Positions 49,708 through 60,414 are shown, counted from the stretch's first letter. The stretch: DNA of 64,000 bases from Campylobacter hepaticus (GCF_001687475.2 NZ_CP031611.1:1178001-1242000); one strand, 5' to 3'. Translations and numbers: made by a program. Notes: generated by a model not told the origin, from the sequence alone.

Positions 49708-50979
49708 ATGAATTTTAGTAAAGAAACTTTAGCATTACATGGATCTTATGATTTTGATACTCAAAGAAGTATTAGTGTGCCTATATATCAAAATACTGCT
49801 TATAATTTTGAAAATTTAGCTCAAGCTCAAGCACGTTTTAATCTTAAAGAATTAGGCAATATTTATTCAAGGATAAGTAATCCTACAAGCGATGTTTTAG
49901 GACAAAGACTTGCTAGTATTGAAGGTGGGGCTTTTGGAGTTGTTGTTTCTAGTGGTATGGCAGCTTGTTTTTATGCTCTTATTAATCTAGCAAAATGTGG
50001 GGATAATATAGCTTATTCAAACAAGCTTTATGGGGGAACCCAAACTTTGATTTCTCATACTCTTAAAAATTTTGGTATACAAGCAAGAGAATTTGATATA
50101 GATGATATAAAGACTTTAGAAAAAATTATAGATCAAAACACAAAAGCCATTTTTTTTGAAAGCCTTTCAAATCCTCAAATTGCTATAGCCGATATAGAAA
50201 AAATCACCCATTTAGCAAAAAAACATAATATCCTTACCATATGTGATAATACTGTTGCAACCCCTTATTTATTGCAACCTTTTAAATTTGGAGTAGATAT
50301 TATAGTGCATAGTTTATCCAAATATGTCAATGGGCAAGGCAGTGCTTTAGGTGGGGTGCTTATAGAAAGAAATAATTTAAATGATTTGCTTAAAAACAAT
50401 GAAAAATATCAAGCCTTTAATACCCCTGATCCTAGTTATCATGGATTAAATTTAAACACTCTTGATTTGCCTATTTTTAGCATTAAAATCATGATTACTT
50501 ATCTTAGGGATTTAGGAGCTAGTTTAGCTCCACAAAATGCATGGTTGCTTTTACAAGGACTTGAAACTTTAGCTTTACGCATAGAAAAGCACAGTAAAAA
50601 TGCTCAAGAAATTGCTCATTTTTTAAATTCTCATCCTGATATTAAAGGGGTAAATTATCCTGCTTTAGAAAATAATGCTTATTATCATTTATTTAAAAAG
50701 TATTTTGATAAAAATTTAGCTAGTGGTCTTTTAAGTTTTGAAGCTAAAGATTATGAACATGCTAAAAGCATTTGCAATAAAACCAAACTCTTTTTGCTTG
50801 CTGCAAATTTAGGCGATAGCAAGTCTTTAATCATACATCCTGCCTCAACCACTCATTCACAACTTAGTGAAGAAGAACTTAAAAAAGCAGGCATAAGTAA
50901 GGCTACTTTACGTTTGAGTATAGGACTTGAAAATGCTCATGATTTAATACAGGATTTAAAACAAGCCATAAAAGATTAA
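49708..50979 (+). CDS. metY: O-acetylhomoserine sulfhydrylase
   Basis: PLP enzyme that makes homocysteine from O-acetylhomoserine and sulfide. The Cys/Met-metabolism family signature contains the PLP lysine in VHSLSKYVNGQGSALGG at about residue 208. SGMAACFYAL and DNTVATPYLLQP are other cofactor contacts. 423 residues, longer than MetB-type lyases and matching the MetY subgroup. 78 nt upstream of metA, which makes its substrate. Confidence 0.93.
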   Translation: MNFSKETLALHGSYDFDTQRSISVPIYQNTAYNFENLAQAQARFNLKELGNIYSRISNPTSDVLGQRLASIEGGAFGVVVSSGMAACFYALINLAKCGDNIAYSNKLYGGTQTLISHTLKNFGIQAREFDIDDIKTLEKIIDQNTKAIFFESLSNPQIAIADIEKITHLAKKHNILTICDNTVATPYLLQPFKFGVDIIVHSLSKYVNGQGSALGGVLIERNNLNDLLKNNEKYQAFNTPDPSYHGLNLNTLDLPIFSIKIMITYLRDLGASLAPQNAWLLLQGLETLALRIEKHSKNAQEIAHFLNSHPDIKGVNYPALENNAYYHLFKKYFDKNLASGLLSFEAKDYEHAKSICNKTKLFLLAANLGDSKSLIIHPASTTHSQLSEEELKKAGISKATLRLSIGLENAHDLIQDLKQAIKD

Positions 50980-51057
50980 AATTTTTTAAGCTTAATTTTT
51001 GTGTTTTAGGCAAAGAATTTTTGAAATTTTATGGTAATTAATTTAAAAGGAGAAAAA

Positions 51058-51939
51058 ATGCCACTTATTATTCCAGAAAATATACCTGCTTATGAGCTTT
51101 TAAAAGATCATGCTTTTATCATGGGATCAAGGAGGGCAAAGCATCAAGATATACGTCCACAAGAAATTTTAATCATCAATCTCATGCCAAAAAAAATCGA
51201 AACAGAAAATCAAATTTTAAGTTTACTTGCAAATTCTCCTTTGCAAGTAAATATTACCCTTTTAGCTACTGCTACTTATATAGGTAAAAACACTTCTATA
51301 ACGCATTTGGAAAAATTTTATAAAAGCATTAAAGAATGTAAAAAATATAGATTTGATGGTGCTATTGTTACTGGAGCTCCTGTAGAACAAATGGAATTTG
51401 AAAAAGTTGCTTACTGGGAAGAATTACTAGAAATTTTTGATTTTTTAAGATCAAATGTTACAAGTACCATGTATATTTGTTGGGGTGCTATGGCTGCTTT
51501 AAAGCATTTTTATGGTATAGATAAAGTTATTTTAAATAAGAAAATTTTTGGGGTTTATAAACATGATAAAATTGTACCTGATTTGCTTTTGACTAATTTA
51601 GATGAAAAAGTTTTAATGCCTCATTCAAGGCATTCTAGTATGGATGAAGCACAAATTTTATCCTTACAAAAGCAAGGAAAAATAAAAGTTTTACTTAAAA
51701 ATAAAAAAATAGGTTCAGCCTTATTAAGAGATGAGAAGGATATTTTTATTTTAGGGCATTTAGAGTATTTTAAAGATACCTTGCATCAAGAATACATAAG
51801 AGATAATTTCATGCAAAAAGCCAAAAATTATTATGATAAAAATGGCAATATAAAATATCATTGGCGTTCAAATGCTAATACCATTTTTTCTAATTGGTTA
51901 AATTATGATGTTTATCAAAGTACTCCTTTTGTGCTTTGA
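51058..51939 (+). CDS. metA: Homoserine O-acyltransferase (MetA family)
   Basis: Activates homoserine for methionine synthesis. ATG 51058 with AAAAGGAG before it gives 293 residues beginning [15 protein letters not shown], the usual MetA start; the frame from 51031 only adds nine residues upstream. The nucleophile cysteine is in [16 protein letters not shown] (about 137) and GHLEY near 232 carries the conserved His/Glu. Pairing with MetY implies that the product is O-acetylhomoserine, though acyl specificity (acetyl versus succinyl) is not read directly. Confidence 0.93.
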   Translation: MPLIIPENIPAYELLKDHAFIMGSRRAKHQDIRPQEILIINLMPKKIETENQILSLLANSPLQVNITLLATATYIGKNTSITHLEKFYKSIKECKKYRFDGAIVTGAPVEQMEFEKVAYWEELLEIFDFLRSNVTSTMYICWGAMAALKHFYGIDKVILNKKIFGVYKHDKIVPDLLLTNLDEKVLMPHSRHSSMDEAQILSLQKQGKIKVLLKNKKIGSALLRDEKDIFILGHLEYFKDTLHQEYIRDNFMQKAKNYYDKNGNIKYHWRSNANTIFSNWLNYDVYQSTPFVL

Positions 51940-52029
51940 TAAAGCTAACTTATAATAAAGCTTGCTTTTTCAATTATTCTAAAAGCAATTTTTTATATAA
52001 TTTGTAAAAATTTTTAATAAGGAAATTTC

Positions 52030-52419
52030 ATGCTTTATGGAGAAAAAGAAATCAAAGAATTTGATGTAGAGAATATGGAAATTTGGCCCAATGAGGCTAA
52101 AAATGATTATATTATAAAAATCACTTTGCCTGAATTTATGTGTTTTTGTCCTCGTTCGGGTTATCCTGATTTTGCAAAGATTTATCTTGAATACATACCT
52201 GATCAATTTGTTATTGAACTTAAGGCTATAAAATTATACATTAATACTTTCATGCATAAAAATGTTTCACATGAAGCAAGTATTAATGAAATTTATACTA
52301 CTTTAAAAGAAAAATTAAAACCAAAATGGATCAAAGTTGTAGGAGATTTTAATCCACGCGGAAATGTTCACACCCTTATAGAATGTCGTAGTGATATTGT
52401 AATTCCAAAAAGTGAGTAA
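52030..52419 (+). CDS. queF: NADPH-dependent 7-cyano-7-deazaguanine reductase
   Basis: Reduces preQ0 to preQ1 in queuosine synthesis, the step after QueC. The catalytic cysteine is C40 in FCPRSGYPDFAKI, with D47 nearby; FVIELKAIKLYINTF and NVSHE form the substrate site. 129 residues, the short unimodular type. It has AAGGAA before its ATG and its own start region after metA. Confidence 0.95.
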   Translation: MLYGEKEIKEFDVENMEIWPNEAKNDYIIKITLPEFMCFCPRSGYPDFAKIYLEYIPDQFVIELKAIKLYINTFMHKNVSHEASINEIYTTLKEKLKPKWIKVVGDFNPRGNVHTLIECRSDIVIPKSE

Positions 52420-52544
52420 AATATTCGCATATTTATTTAAAAAATAAAATTTTTTGGATAAATAAAGCATAGGTTTTTCTAAAAGGTATATAATGTAAAG
52501 ATTTTAAAAATCTTAATTAAATAATGTTTTGAAGGAGATAATTT

Positions 52545-53198
52545 ATGAATAAAAAATTATTAAGTGCGTTTTCTAGTCTTTTTTTATTTACGAATTTGGC
52601 TTTAGCTGATGAAAATTCTGGTTTTTTTATAGGTGCTGATGCGGCTTGGATGCATGCTCAAGTAAAAAGTAATCTTGATCATAAAGGAGGTTTAGCTAAG
52701 GCTGCTATCTTTAATGGAGATGTTTCAGGGAATATTCCTGTATTTGGCTTAAGAATAGGCTATCGTTTAAATCAAACTCATAGGATTTATTCTGCTTATA
52801 ATTATTCAGATGAATTTAGCGATTTGATTAAAGTACCTTCGTTTGAAATACAGGGTAATTTTACTACGCATAAGTTTTTATTAGGTTATGATTTTACTCC
52901 TAAGCTTTTTGAAAGCACAAGAGCAGTTTTAGGTGGGTATTTAGGTTATGCAAAAACTAATATTGATTTAAAAACTTCTTTTTCATCTTTAGGTAGAAAT
53001 TTTGATGGTTTTGTATATGGGCTTAAAGCAGGTGCAATGTATGAGTTAAATCAAAACAATGAAGTAGAACTAGGCTTTAAAGCAGAACAAATAAGTTATA
53101 ATTCTAAGAATTTTTATCAAAAAGAAGTGGGATCGAATTTTTATAATCCTACCCAAAGAAATTATGGAGTATATTTAGCTTATAATTACAAATTCTAA
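52545..53198 (+). CDS. Outer-membrane beta-barrel protein
   Basis: 217 residues with a Sec signal peptide (MNKKLLSAFSSLFLFTNLALA). The mature part alternates polar and hydrophobic residues, starts FFIGADAAW, includes repeated GYR/GYDFTP and GGYLGYAKT strands, and ends with an aromatic NYGVYLAYNYKF, the typical C-terminal strand for BAM insertion. It resembles an eight-stranded OmpA/OmpW-like barrel; the C. jejuni counterpart is Cj1721c, of unknown role. AAGGAG precedes the ATG. Confidence 0.8.
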   Translation: MNKKLLSAFSSLFLFTNLALADENSGFFIGADAAWMHAQVKSNLDHKGGLAKAAIFNGDVSGNIPVFGLRIGYRLNQTHRIYSAYNYSDEFSDLIKVPSFEIQGNFTTHKFLLGYDFTPKLFESTRAVLGGYLGYAKTNIDLKTSFSSLGRNFDGFVYGLKAGAMYELNQNNEVELGFKAEQISYNSKNFYQKEVGSNFYNPTQRNYGVYLAYNYKF

Positions 53199-53220
53199 TG
53201 CAAGTTTAACTTGCATTATC

Positions 53221-53850
53221 TTAACTTCCTCCTATAAAATACTTTTCTACATCATCAAGTAATTTTTCACAAATTTGAGAATCTGTGGTTTTTTCTACTA
53301 CAAGATTGATATTGGTTTTAGTATCTCTAAAGCTTCCTGCTGATTTTGAATTTTCGCGATCTAATTTTTGATTTTCTTTAGTGTATTCTATAGTGATATT
53401 AAATTTAAGAGAAGCACTTGCTTCGCCTAGATTGGTTTTTATATTGACATTCATTTTAGATGCTTTAGCTAAAGTGGCTTGGGTTTTATTTGTGATTTCT
53501 TTAAAGCGTTGGCAAGAACGAATTAGAGTAGAAATGAATTTATTATCAAGTTCTTCATAAGCAAGTTTTAATTTATTTTTAATATCTTTTGCACTTTCTT
53601 TTTCAGGTGCTATAAATACCATATAAAAACCATTTTTTATAGGTATATTATCACTTTTCGTGTCGCGTCCACTTGCCATAACCTTAACATAAATGGCATT
53701 ATCAAGATAAACACGATCTACCATAGGACCATAAATTTCATATTCTTTTTTACGGACTATTACTTCACGAGCTAAGACATTTAATTTTACATTAGCTTCA
53801 TGGATAATAGGTTCCATTTCTTTTTTAATTTCTAAGAGTTCTTTTAGCAT
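53221..53850 (-). CDS. Conserved Campylobacter protein of unknown function
   Basis: 209 residues, hydrophilic, with no signal peptide or membrane segment. The first 25 residues (KELLEIKKEMEPII) are helical and may be coiled coil; the rest is mixed alpha/beta with many lysines. No motif I recognise. The C. jejuni counterpart is Cj1720 in the same convergent position. Divergent from the leucine operon, sharing the region 53851-53992 for promoters. Confidence 0.7.
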   Translation of the reverse strand: MLKELLEIKKEMEPIIHEANVKLNVLAREVIVRKKEYEIYGPMVDRVYLDNAIYVKVMASGRDTKSDNIPIKNGFYMVFIAPEKESAKDIKNKLKLAYEELDNKFISTLIRSCQRFKEITNKTQATLAKASKMNVNIKTNLGEASASLKFNITIEYTKENQKLDRENSKSAGSFRDTKTNINLVVEKTTDSQICEKLLDDVEKYFIGGS

Positions 53851-53992
53851 TAAAGATCCTTTTTTTGTTACTTAAAATAACAATTATATCAATATTTCAT
53901 TAATTTATGAATTTTTTGTAAACACGTTTACTAAAAGTATGTTAAATTAAAAGTACATTTTTATAACACTTAAAACAAGGAGGATAAAAAAG

Positions 53993-54091
53993 ATGAAACA
54001 AAACAATTATAAAATTCCAAATTCAGCTTATACTAAAAAACAACAAAGTAAACATACTAACCTACTGCTGCAACTTTCTACTCTAAACTAA
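53993..54091 (+). CDS. leuL: Leucine leader peptide
   Basis: A 32-residue ORF behind ACAAGGAGG, ending NLLLQLSTLN. Five of the last ten codons encode leucine (CTA, CTG, CTG, CTT, CTA), including codons rare in this AT-rich genome. It stops 101 nt before leuA. A leucine-rich peptide before leuABCD is the expected form of a ribosome-mediated attenuator; stalling at these codons when leucyl-tRNA is scarce would expose the operon. Leader peptides before leuA have been reported in C. jejuni. Confidence 0.8.
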   Translation: MKQNNYKIPNSAYTKKQQSKHTNLLLQLSTLN

Positions 54092-54192
54092 ACTTTTATT
54101 TTTATCATTAAATTTTTATATTTTTTATCATTGATTTTAAGTTTTTGAATTTTTTAAATTCATTAAGTTTATTTTTTAAAAAGGATTAAATT

Positions 54193-55728
54193 ATGAAAGA
54201 TAACAAAATTATTATTTTTGACACTACTTTACGTGATGGTGAACAAGCTTTAGGCACTTCATTAAATATGAATCAAAAATTACAAATTGCCTTAGCCCTT
54301 GAAAATTTAGGGGTTGATGTTATAGAAGCAGGTTTTCCTGTATCTTCACAAGGCGATTTTAAAGCCGTACAAAATATAGCTTCAAAGGTGAAAAATTCTA
54401 CCGTTTGTGCACTTTGTAGGGCTTTAGATAAGGATATAGATGCAGCTTATGAAAGTTTAAAAGTGGCTTCTCATTTTAGAATTCATACTTTTATCGCCAC
54501 TTCAAATTTGCACATACAAGATAAGTTAAAAAAAGATTTTGATGAAATTTTAAATATGGCTAAAAAAGCTATACTTAGGGCAAGATCTTATACAGATGAT
54601 GTAGAATTTTCTTGCGAGGATGCAGGAAGAACTTCTATAGATAATCTTTGTTTTATGGTTGAAAATGCCATAAAAGCAGGAGCTACAACTATAAATATCC
54701 CAGATACAGTAGGTTATACTTTACCAGCTGAGTTTGCAAATATTATAAAAAATTTATTTAATAGGGTTCCAAATATAGATAAAGCAGTTATTTCTGTGCA
54801 TTGTCACAATGATTTAGGCATGGCAACAGGTAATAGCTTAAGTGCTATTTTAGAAGGTGCTAGGCAAATAGAATGTACTATAAATGGACTTGGAGAAAGG
54901 GCAGGAAATTGTGCTTTAGAAGAAGTGGTTATGGCTATAAAAGTTAGAAAAGATTATTTAAAGGGTTTTTATACTGATATTAAATGTGAAAATATTGCTA
55001 AAACTTCAAAATTAGTTTCAGCTATTACTAATGAAAGCATACCATCACACAAGGCTATAGTTGGAAGCAATGCCTTTTCTCATAGCTCAGGTATTCATCA
55101 AGATGGGGTACTTAAAAATAGAAAAACTTATGAGATTATAGATCCTAAAAGTATAGGATTTCATGAAAATCGTATGTTAATGACAGCAAGAAGTGGTAGG
55201 GCTATGATAAAAACCTGTCTTGAAAATTTAGGTTATAGCGAAAAAACTTATAATTTAGATGATGTTTATGAAAATTTCTTAAAACTTGCAGATAAAAAAG
55301 GGCAAGTGTATGATTATGATTTAGAAGCTTTAATGTTTTTAAGTTGTGAAAATGAAGAAGAACATGAGTTTAAACTTGAAAAATTAAATGTTATTAGCGG
55401 AAGCATGCCTACTGCTTGTGTGTGTATGCGTATAAAAGAAGAGTTAAAAACTCAAGCTTGTATAGGAAATGGACCTATTGAAGCTGTGTTTAATTGTATT
55501 GCTAAGCTTACTGATTTAGAATCTGTTTTAAAAGCTTATACTATTAATGCTAAAAGTTCAGGTGTAGATGCTCAAGGTCAAGTGGATGTTGATTTAGAAT
55601 TTCAAGGGAGAAAATTCCATGGCAAAGGCATTTCAACAGATGTTATAGAAGCTTCAGCGCAAGCTTTTATTAGTGCTTATAATGCGATTTATCGTTCTTT
55701 AAAAGTACAAGAAAGAAAAATGGCATGA
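54193..55728 (+). CDS. leuA: 2-isopropylmalate synthase
   Basis: First committed step of leucine synthesis: acetyl-CoA plus 2-ketoisovalerate. Catalytic barrel starts [12 protein letters not shown] (about 10-21), with metal-binding [12 protein letters not shown] at about 204 and [14 protein letters not shown] at about 236. The C-terminal regulatory domain (about 390-500) that binds leucine is present. 511 residues, full length. Preceded by the leucine leader; its stop overlaps the leuB ATG (ATGA). Confidence 0.97.
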   Translation: MKDNKIIIFDTTLRDGEQALGTSLNMNQKLQIALALENLGVDVIEAGFPVSSQGDFKAVQNIASKVKNSTVCALCRALDKDIDAAYESLKVASHFRIHTFIATSNLHIQDKLKKDFDEILNMAKKAILRARSYTDDVEFSCEDAGRTSIDNLCFMVENAIKAGATTINIPDTVGYTLPAEFANIIKNLFNRVPNIDKAVISVHCHNDLGMATGNSLSAILEGARQIECTINGLGERAGNCALEEVVMAIKVRKDYLKGFYTDIKCENIAKTSKLVSAITNESIPSHKAIVGSNAFSHSSGIHQDGVLKNRKTYEIIDPKSIGFHENRMLMTARSGRAMIKTCLENLGYSEKTYNLDDVYENFLKLADKKGQVYDYDLEALMFLSCENEEEHEFKLEKLNVISGSMPTACVCMRIKEELKTQACIGNGPIEAVFNCIAKLTDLESVLKAYTINAKSSGVDAQGQVDVDLEFQGRKFHGKGISTDVIEASAQAFISAYNAIYRSLKVQERKMA

Positions 55729-56801
55729 AAAACTATAAAATAGCAGTTTTAGCAGGCGATGGCATAGGACCTTTAATCATGAAAGAGGCTTTAAAAATTT
55801 TAGATTTTATCGCAGACAAATATGCTTTTAAATTAGAATTAAACCATGCTAAAATAGGCGGGGCAAGTATAGATGCTTATGGGGTAGCTTTAAGCGATGA
55901 AACTTTAAAACTTTGCGAGCAAAGTGATGCGATTTTATTTGGTTGTGTGGGTGGACCTAAGTGGGATAATTTACCTATAGATAAAAGACCTGAAAGATCT
56001 TCACTTTTGCCTTTAAGAAAACATTTTAATTTATTTGCCAATTTGCGTCCTTGCACCATTTATAAAAGTTTAAAACATATTTCGCCTTTAAAAGATGAAA
56101 TCATCCAAAAAGATATAGATATTTTATGTGTTAGAGAACTTACAGGAGGAATTTATTTTGGTAAGCAAGAATTAAATCAAGAAAGTGCTTATGATACAGA
56201 AAGTTATTCTAAAGAAGAGATAAAAAGAATAGCTCATGTTGCTTTTAAAAGTGCAAGATTAAGAAGAAAAAAAGTACACTTAATCGATAAAGCAAATGTT
56301 TTATCCACTTCTATTTTATGGCGTGAAGTGGTTAAAGAAGTGGCTAAAGAGTATGAAGATATTAGCTTAGAATACATGTATGTAGATAATGCAGCCATGC
56401 AAATTATAAAAAATCCTAGTATGTTTGATGTTATGCTTTGTTCTAATCTTTTTGGAGATATTTTAAGCGATGAATTAGCTGCTATTAGTGGATCTTTGGG
56501 TTTGCTTTGTTCTGCAAGTTTAAATGATAAAGCTTTTGGGCTTTATGAACCAGCAGGAGGAAGTGCGCCTGATATAGCCCATTTAAATATAGCCAATCCC
56601 ATAGCTCAAATTTTAAGTGCAGCTTTAATGTTAAAATATACCTTTAAAGAAGAAAAAGCAGCACAAGATATACAAGATGCTGTTGCTTTAGCCTTAGAAC
56701 ATGGAAAAATGACTAAAGATTTAAACCCTAAATTGTATTTAAATACTGATGAAATGGGTACTTATATATTAAAGCTTTTAAAGGAGAGTAAAAATGGCTA
56801 A
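55725..56801 (+). CDS. leuB: 3-isopropylmalate dehydrogenase
   Basis: NAD-dependent oxidative decarboxylation of 3-isopropylmalate. The family signature [26 protein letters not shown] at about 243-268 is intact, along with [10 protein letters not shown] and the C-terminal [14 protein letters not shown]. 358 residues, full length. It overlaps leuA by 4 nt and leuC by 8 nt, indicating translational coupling. Confidence 0.97.
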   Translation: MKNYKIAVLAGDGIGPLIMKEALKILDFIADKYAFKLELNHAKIGGASIDAYGVALSDETLKLCEQSDAILFGCVGGPKWDNLPIDKRPERSSLLPLRKHFNLFANLRPCTIYKSLKHISPLKDEIIQKDIDILCVRELTGGIYFGKQELNQESAYDTESYSKEEIKRIAHVAFKSARLRRKKVHLIDKANVLSTSILWREVVKEVAKEYEDISLEYMYVDNAAMQIIKNPSMFDVMLCSNLFGDILSDELAAISGSLGLLCSASLNDKAFGLYEPAGGSAPDIAHLNIANPIAQILSAALMLKYTFKEEKAAQDIQDAVALALEHGKMTKDLNPKLYLNTDEMGTYILKLLKESKNG

Positions 56802-58200
56802 GACTTTATATGAAAAAGTATTTGATTCTCATGTGATTTATCAAGCTGAAAATGAATTGCCTACCCTTTACATTGATAGGCATTTAATCCATGAAGTAAC
56901 AAGCCCTCAAGCTTTTTGGGGTCTTAAAGCAGCTAAACGTAAAATGGCAAGAGCAGATTTGACTTTAGCAACTATAGATCATGATGTTTCTACTAAAAGT
57001 ACGCATTTAGATGCTTGTTCAAATATGGCTAAAGAGCAAATTACAACTTTAATGCAAAATACTAAGGAATTTGGAATAAGACTTTTAGGTCTTGGTGATA
57101 AAAATCAAGGTATAGTTCATATAGTAAGCCCTGAACTTGGTTTTACTTTACCAGGCATTACTTTAGTATGTGGGGATTCACATACTGCAACGCATGGGGC
57201 TTTTGGGGCTTTAGCCTTTGGTATAGGTACTAGTGAAGTTGAGCATGTTATGGCAACTCAAACCTTAAAACAAGCAAAGCTTAAAACCATGAAAATAGAA
57301 TGCAAAGGTAGTTTTCAAAAAGGGGTTTATGCAAAAGATTTGATTTTGTATTTAATAGCAAAATACGGCACAGCTAAAGGTACAGGTTATGCTATAGAAT
57401 TTTGCGGAGAATTGATAGAAAATTTAAGTATGGAAGCTAGAATGACACTTTGTAATATGGCTATAGAATTTGGAGCTAAAGTGGGTATGATAGCGCCTGA
57501 TGAGATTACTTTTGAATATATTAAAAATAGAGAATTTGCACCTAAGGCACAAGAATTTGATCAATACTGCGAGCAATGGAAGAAATTAAAAAGCGATAAA
57601 GATGCAAAATACGATGAAGTTATTGTTCTTGATGCGAGTGAAATCAAACCTCAAATCAGCTATGGAACCAATCCTTCTCAAGTGATTGCTATAGATGAAA
57701 ATATTCCAAAAATGAGTGATTTTAAAAATCAAAGCGAGCAAAAGTCTTTGCTTGATGCTTTAGCTTATGTGAATTTAAATCAAGATCAAAGCTTAAAAGG
57801 GGTAAAAATTGATATCGTTTTTATAGGATCTTGTACAAATGGGCGTTTAGAAGATCTAAAAATTGCTGCTGATATTTTAAAAGGACGTAAAATTCACAAA
57901 GACATAAAAGCTTTAGTTGTTCCTGGTTCAATGCAGGTAAAAAAAGAAGCTGAAAATTTAGGGCTTGATAAAATTTTTATTGATGCAGGTTGTGAATGGA
58001 GGTATGCAGGGTGTTCTATGTGTCTTGGTATGAATGATGATAAAGCAGGTCCTGGGCAAAGAGTGGCTTCAACTTCAAATCGTAATTTTGTAGGAAGACA
58101 AGGCAAAGGATCCATTACTCATTTAATGAGTCCTGCAAGTGCAGCTGCTTGTGCCATAGAAGGTGCTATTTGTGATAATAGAAAATATTTAGGAGTTTAA
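56794..58200 (+). CDS. leuC: 3-isopropylmalate dehydratase, large subunit
   Basis: Aconitase-type isomerase of 2- to 3-isopropylmalate with LeuD. The [4Fe-4S] ligands are in FIGSCTNGR (about 350) and CSMCLGMN (about 407). [14 protein letters not shown] is the substrate block. 468 residues, full length. Follows leuB with overlap and precedes leuD by 2 nt. Confidence 0.97.
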   Translation: MAKTLYEKVFDSHVIYQAENELPTLYIDRHLIHEVTSPQAFWGLKAAKRKMARADLTLATIDHDVSTKSTHLDACSNMAKEQITTLMQNTKEFGIRLLGLGDKNQGIVHIVSPELGFTLPGITLVCGDSHTATHGAFGALAFGIGTSEVEHVMATQTLKQAKLKTMKIECKGSFQKGVYAKDLILYLIAKYGTAKGTGYAIEFCGELIENLSMEARMTLCNMAIEFGAKVGMIAPDEITFEYIKNREFAPKAQEFDQYCEQWKKLKSDKDAKYDEVIVLDASEIKPQISYGTNPSQVIAIDENIPKMSDFKNQSEQKSLLDALAYVNLNQDQSLKGVKIDIVFIGSCTNGRLEDLKIAADILKGRKIHKDIKALVVPGSMQVKKEAENLGLDKIFIDAGCEWRYAGCSMCLGMNDDKAGPGQRVASTSNRNFVGRQGKGSITHLMSPASAAACAIEGAICDNRKYLGV

Positions 58201-58202
58201 TT

Positions 58203-58805
58203 ATGCAAAAATTTACTATACACAAGGGTATAGCTTGCCCTTTAGAATATGCAAATATTGACACTGATCAAATCATTCCTAAACAGTTTTTATTAGCTGT
58301 TTCAAAGCAGGGCTTTGGAAAGCATTTATTTCATGATTTGCGTTATTTAGATGATAAAGAAAGTGTTTTAAATATGGACTTTAATCTCAATAAAAAAGAA
58401 TATCAAAATGCTTCTATTTTATTGACTTATGAAAATTTTGGTAGTGGTTCTTCAAGAGAACATGCGCCTTGGGCTTTGGTTGATTATGGTATTAGGGTTA
58501 TTATTGCACCTTCTTTTGCGGATATTTTTAAAAATAATGCTTTAGGAAATGGTTTGCTTACCATAGAGCTTCTTAAAGATGAAATTCAAAGCATTATTGA
58601 TGAATTAAAAAAATCTCAAGATAAAAATATAGCAATTTCTTTACTTGAAAAAAAGGTGTTTTTTAAAGATAAAGTTTTTTCTTTTGATTTGGATGAATTT
58701 CGTAGAACTTGTCTTTTAGAAGGTCTTGATCATATAGCTTTAACTTTGCAATACCAAGATCAAATCAAAGCTTATGAAAGAAATTCAAAAAATTTCTTAG
58801 TTTGA
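58203..58805 (+). CDS. leuD: 3-isopropylmalate dehydratase, small subunit
   Basis: Swivelling domain that completes LeuC. NIDTDQIIPKQFL near the start and FGSGSSREHAPWAL at about 80-93 are the diagnostic motifs. 200 residues, normal. Last gene of leuABCD; no strong hairpin follows immediately, the first clear one being at 59046. Confidence 0.97.
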   Translation: MQKFTIHKGIACPLEYANIDTDQIIPKQFLLAVSKQGFGKHLFHDLRYLDDKESVLNMDFNLNKKEYQNASILLTYENFGSGSSREHAPWALVDYGIRVIIAPSFADIFKNNALGNGLLTIELLKDEIQSIIDELKKSQDKNIAISLLEKKVFFKDKVFSFDLDEFRRTCLLEGLDHIALTLQYQDQIKAYERNSKNFLV

Positions 58806-58832
58806 AGCTATTTTTTGTAATGGCTCATAAAA

Positions 58833-58922
58833 TCAGTATTTTTTGGGCCAAAAATATAAAACTACGCATCCTATAATACAAATAACGATAATAATATTAT
58901 ACATTAAATCTAAAGTCTGCAT
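58833..58922 (-). CDS. 29-residue single-helix membrane protein
   Basis: A short ORF on the minus strand beginning MQTLDLMYN, then a hydrophobic stretch of about 16 residues (IIIVICIIGCVVLYFW) and a basic end PKKY. GAGGT lies at suitable distance upstream of the ATG. Size and layout resemble small accessory subunits of membrane complexes, but no family is recognised. It may be a chance ORF; the ribosome site and the clean helix argue for a real gene. Confidence 0.5.
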   Translation of the reverse strand: MQTLDLMYNIIIVICIIGCVVLYFWPKKY

Positions 58923-59530
58923 TTTACCTCATTTGCATTTAGTTATATTAAAACCATAAGTTTAAACATATAAAAAGGTATTTTAACTTTAAAATAAAAT
59001 TAACGTCTAATCCAAAAATGGCAGTTCATTTTGGGTTAACTCATATATAAATGCTTATTTTTAAGCATTTATACTTTTTTATGTTTTTTAAATAAACCCA
59101 AAAAAGGCTTAGTTTTTATTATCCTTCTTTGATGAGCTTATTATAGCTTTTTATTCTAATAATTTAATAATAAAAAGAAATTTATTTTATTTTTTATATA
59201 TTTTTATATTATTTTTATTTTTATAAAAAGAGAATAAAACTCTATTTTATGGTTATAATATCTTGATTTTCATAGGTATTTTTTCAAGCCTTGTGTATTC
59301 TATAGTTTATTAATCAATAATTTATTATTAATTAATTTTTATCGCATAACATTTTAAGCTTTTTCGAAAAATAGAAAATGAATTTGTTTTTTTATGTAGA
59401 TGAGTAGCATTTTTTATAAATATAAAAATTAAGATTAATTTTTTATGCATATCTAAAAATATTTAAATAATTATCTTATTGTATTTTTATTATAATTTTA
59501 CAAAATAAATATCATGATTTTACTCAACAA
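58923..59530. other. AT-rich gene-free tract
   Basis: About 600 bp without a credible gene. It contains one strong plus-strand hairpin with T-run (59046-59080). The rest is low-complexity AT-rich DNA. In C. jejuni an acetyltransferase gene lies between leuD and rlmN; no trace of it is recognised. Confidence 0.5.
59046..59080 (+). terminator. Intrinsic terminator, possibly of leuABCD
   Basis: A 12-bp perfect stem (59046-59057 with 59062-59073) with a TTTT loop and a following CTTTTTT. It lies 240 nt after leuD on the same strand; it could end the leu transcript or an unannotated small RNA. Confidence 0.65.
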
Positions 59531-59822
59531 ATGAATACTAATTTATTAGATAATAAATTTAAAAAAGGCATAAAATAGAAAGAAATAAATTACAAATTTT
59601 ACAAGAATTAAAAGAAGAAAAAATAAAATTTTAGATCGTGCAAGTAATGACATATTAGAAAAAGAAAATGCAGATTTTCTAATAAAACTTATCGATAATG
59701 CAAAAAATAAAACAGAAGTTTTGAAAATATCAGTTATGACTTATAAAAGAACAAGTTTTGATTTTGATGTACGTTTGGACAAAAATGAATGTAAATTCCT
59801 TTTTTATAAGAAATTGATTTGA
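59531..59822 (+). pseudogene. Remnant of an adenine-specific DNA methyltransferase N-terminus
   Basis: Short fragments in shifting frames: ATG 59531 starts MNTNLLDNKFKKG and soon stops; a second piece reads RNKLQILQELKEE; a third, after a frame change, reads LDRASNDILEKENADFLIKL then IDNAK and TYKRTSFDFDVRLDK before TGA at 59820-59822. The order and wording resemble the N-terminus of Mod-type (type III-like) methyltransferases of epsilon-proteobacteria, which lies before their catalytic motifs. No catalytic domain or restriction gene follows. The family call is from memory and moderate. Confidence 0.5.
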
Positions 59823-60042
59823 TTAAGTTCTTTGCGTGTAAAATACTTTGCTTTTTTACTAATATTTCATTTTAAAAAAAGTCTGCTTTATATTAAGCAC
59901 AAATATTTTCTTTTAAAGAATCTTGTTAGATTTTAATTCTTAATTGAAAATAATCATAAAAAGCAATTCATTAAAAAAATCATTTAATTTATAGTATTTT
60001 AAAGCATTTTTTAGAACTTAAAGAATCCAAAGAAATAAAACA

Positions 60043-60118
60043 TGGTGGCTCCGATTGGACTTGAACCAACGACCACTACCATGTCAAGGTAGTGCTCTAC
60101 CAACTGAGCTACGGAACC
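60043..60118 (-). tRNA. tRNA-Val (GAC)
   Basis: A 76-nt cloverleaf with encoded CCA on the minus strand; anticodon stem ACTACC/GGTAGT with loop TTGACAT, anticodon GAC. Confidence 0.95.
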
Positions 60119-60121
60119 TTA

Positions 60122-60197
60122 TGGTGGAGCATAGCGGGCTCGAACCGCTGACCCCAACGCTGCCAGCGTTGTGCTCTCCCAGCTGAGCTAATGCCCC
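60122..60197 (-). tRNA. tRNA-Ala (GGC)
   Basis: A 76-nt cloverleaf with CCA, 3 nt from tRNA-Val and probably co-transcribed with it. The loop TGGCAGC gives anticodon GGC. Confidence 0.95.
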
Positions 60198-60326
60198 AAA
60201 AATAGAATTATAACTTAGTTTGGCTTAAAAAATATTTTATATTAAAGCATACTTTAAACCTATAAAATAAATTTATTTTCTAAGTTTTTATAAAATTTGC
60301 CATATATAAAATCAAAAGTTTAATTA

Positions 60327-60414
60327 TGGCAGACAGGAAGGGATTTGAACCCTCGAAAGCTTGCACTTTACACGCGTTCCAGGCGTGCTCCTTCAACCAC
60401 TCGGACACCTGTCT
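60327..60414 (-). tRNA. tRNA-Ser (GGA)
   Basis: An 88-nt tRNA with a long variable arm (GCAAGC region), CCA end and loop CTGGAAC with anticodon GGA. Confidence 0.95.

Noticed and set aside
49708-50979. SAM riboswitch before metY
   Set aside because: None of the conserved SAM-I, SAM-II or SAM-IV core sequences is recognisable in 49313-49707.
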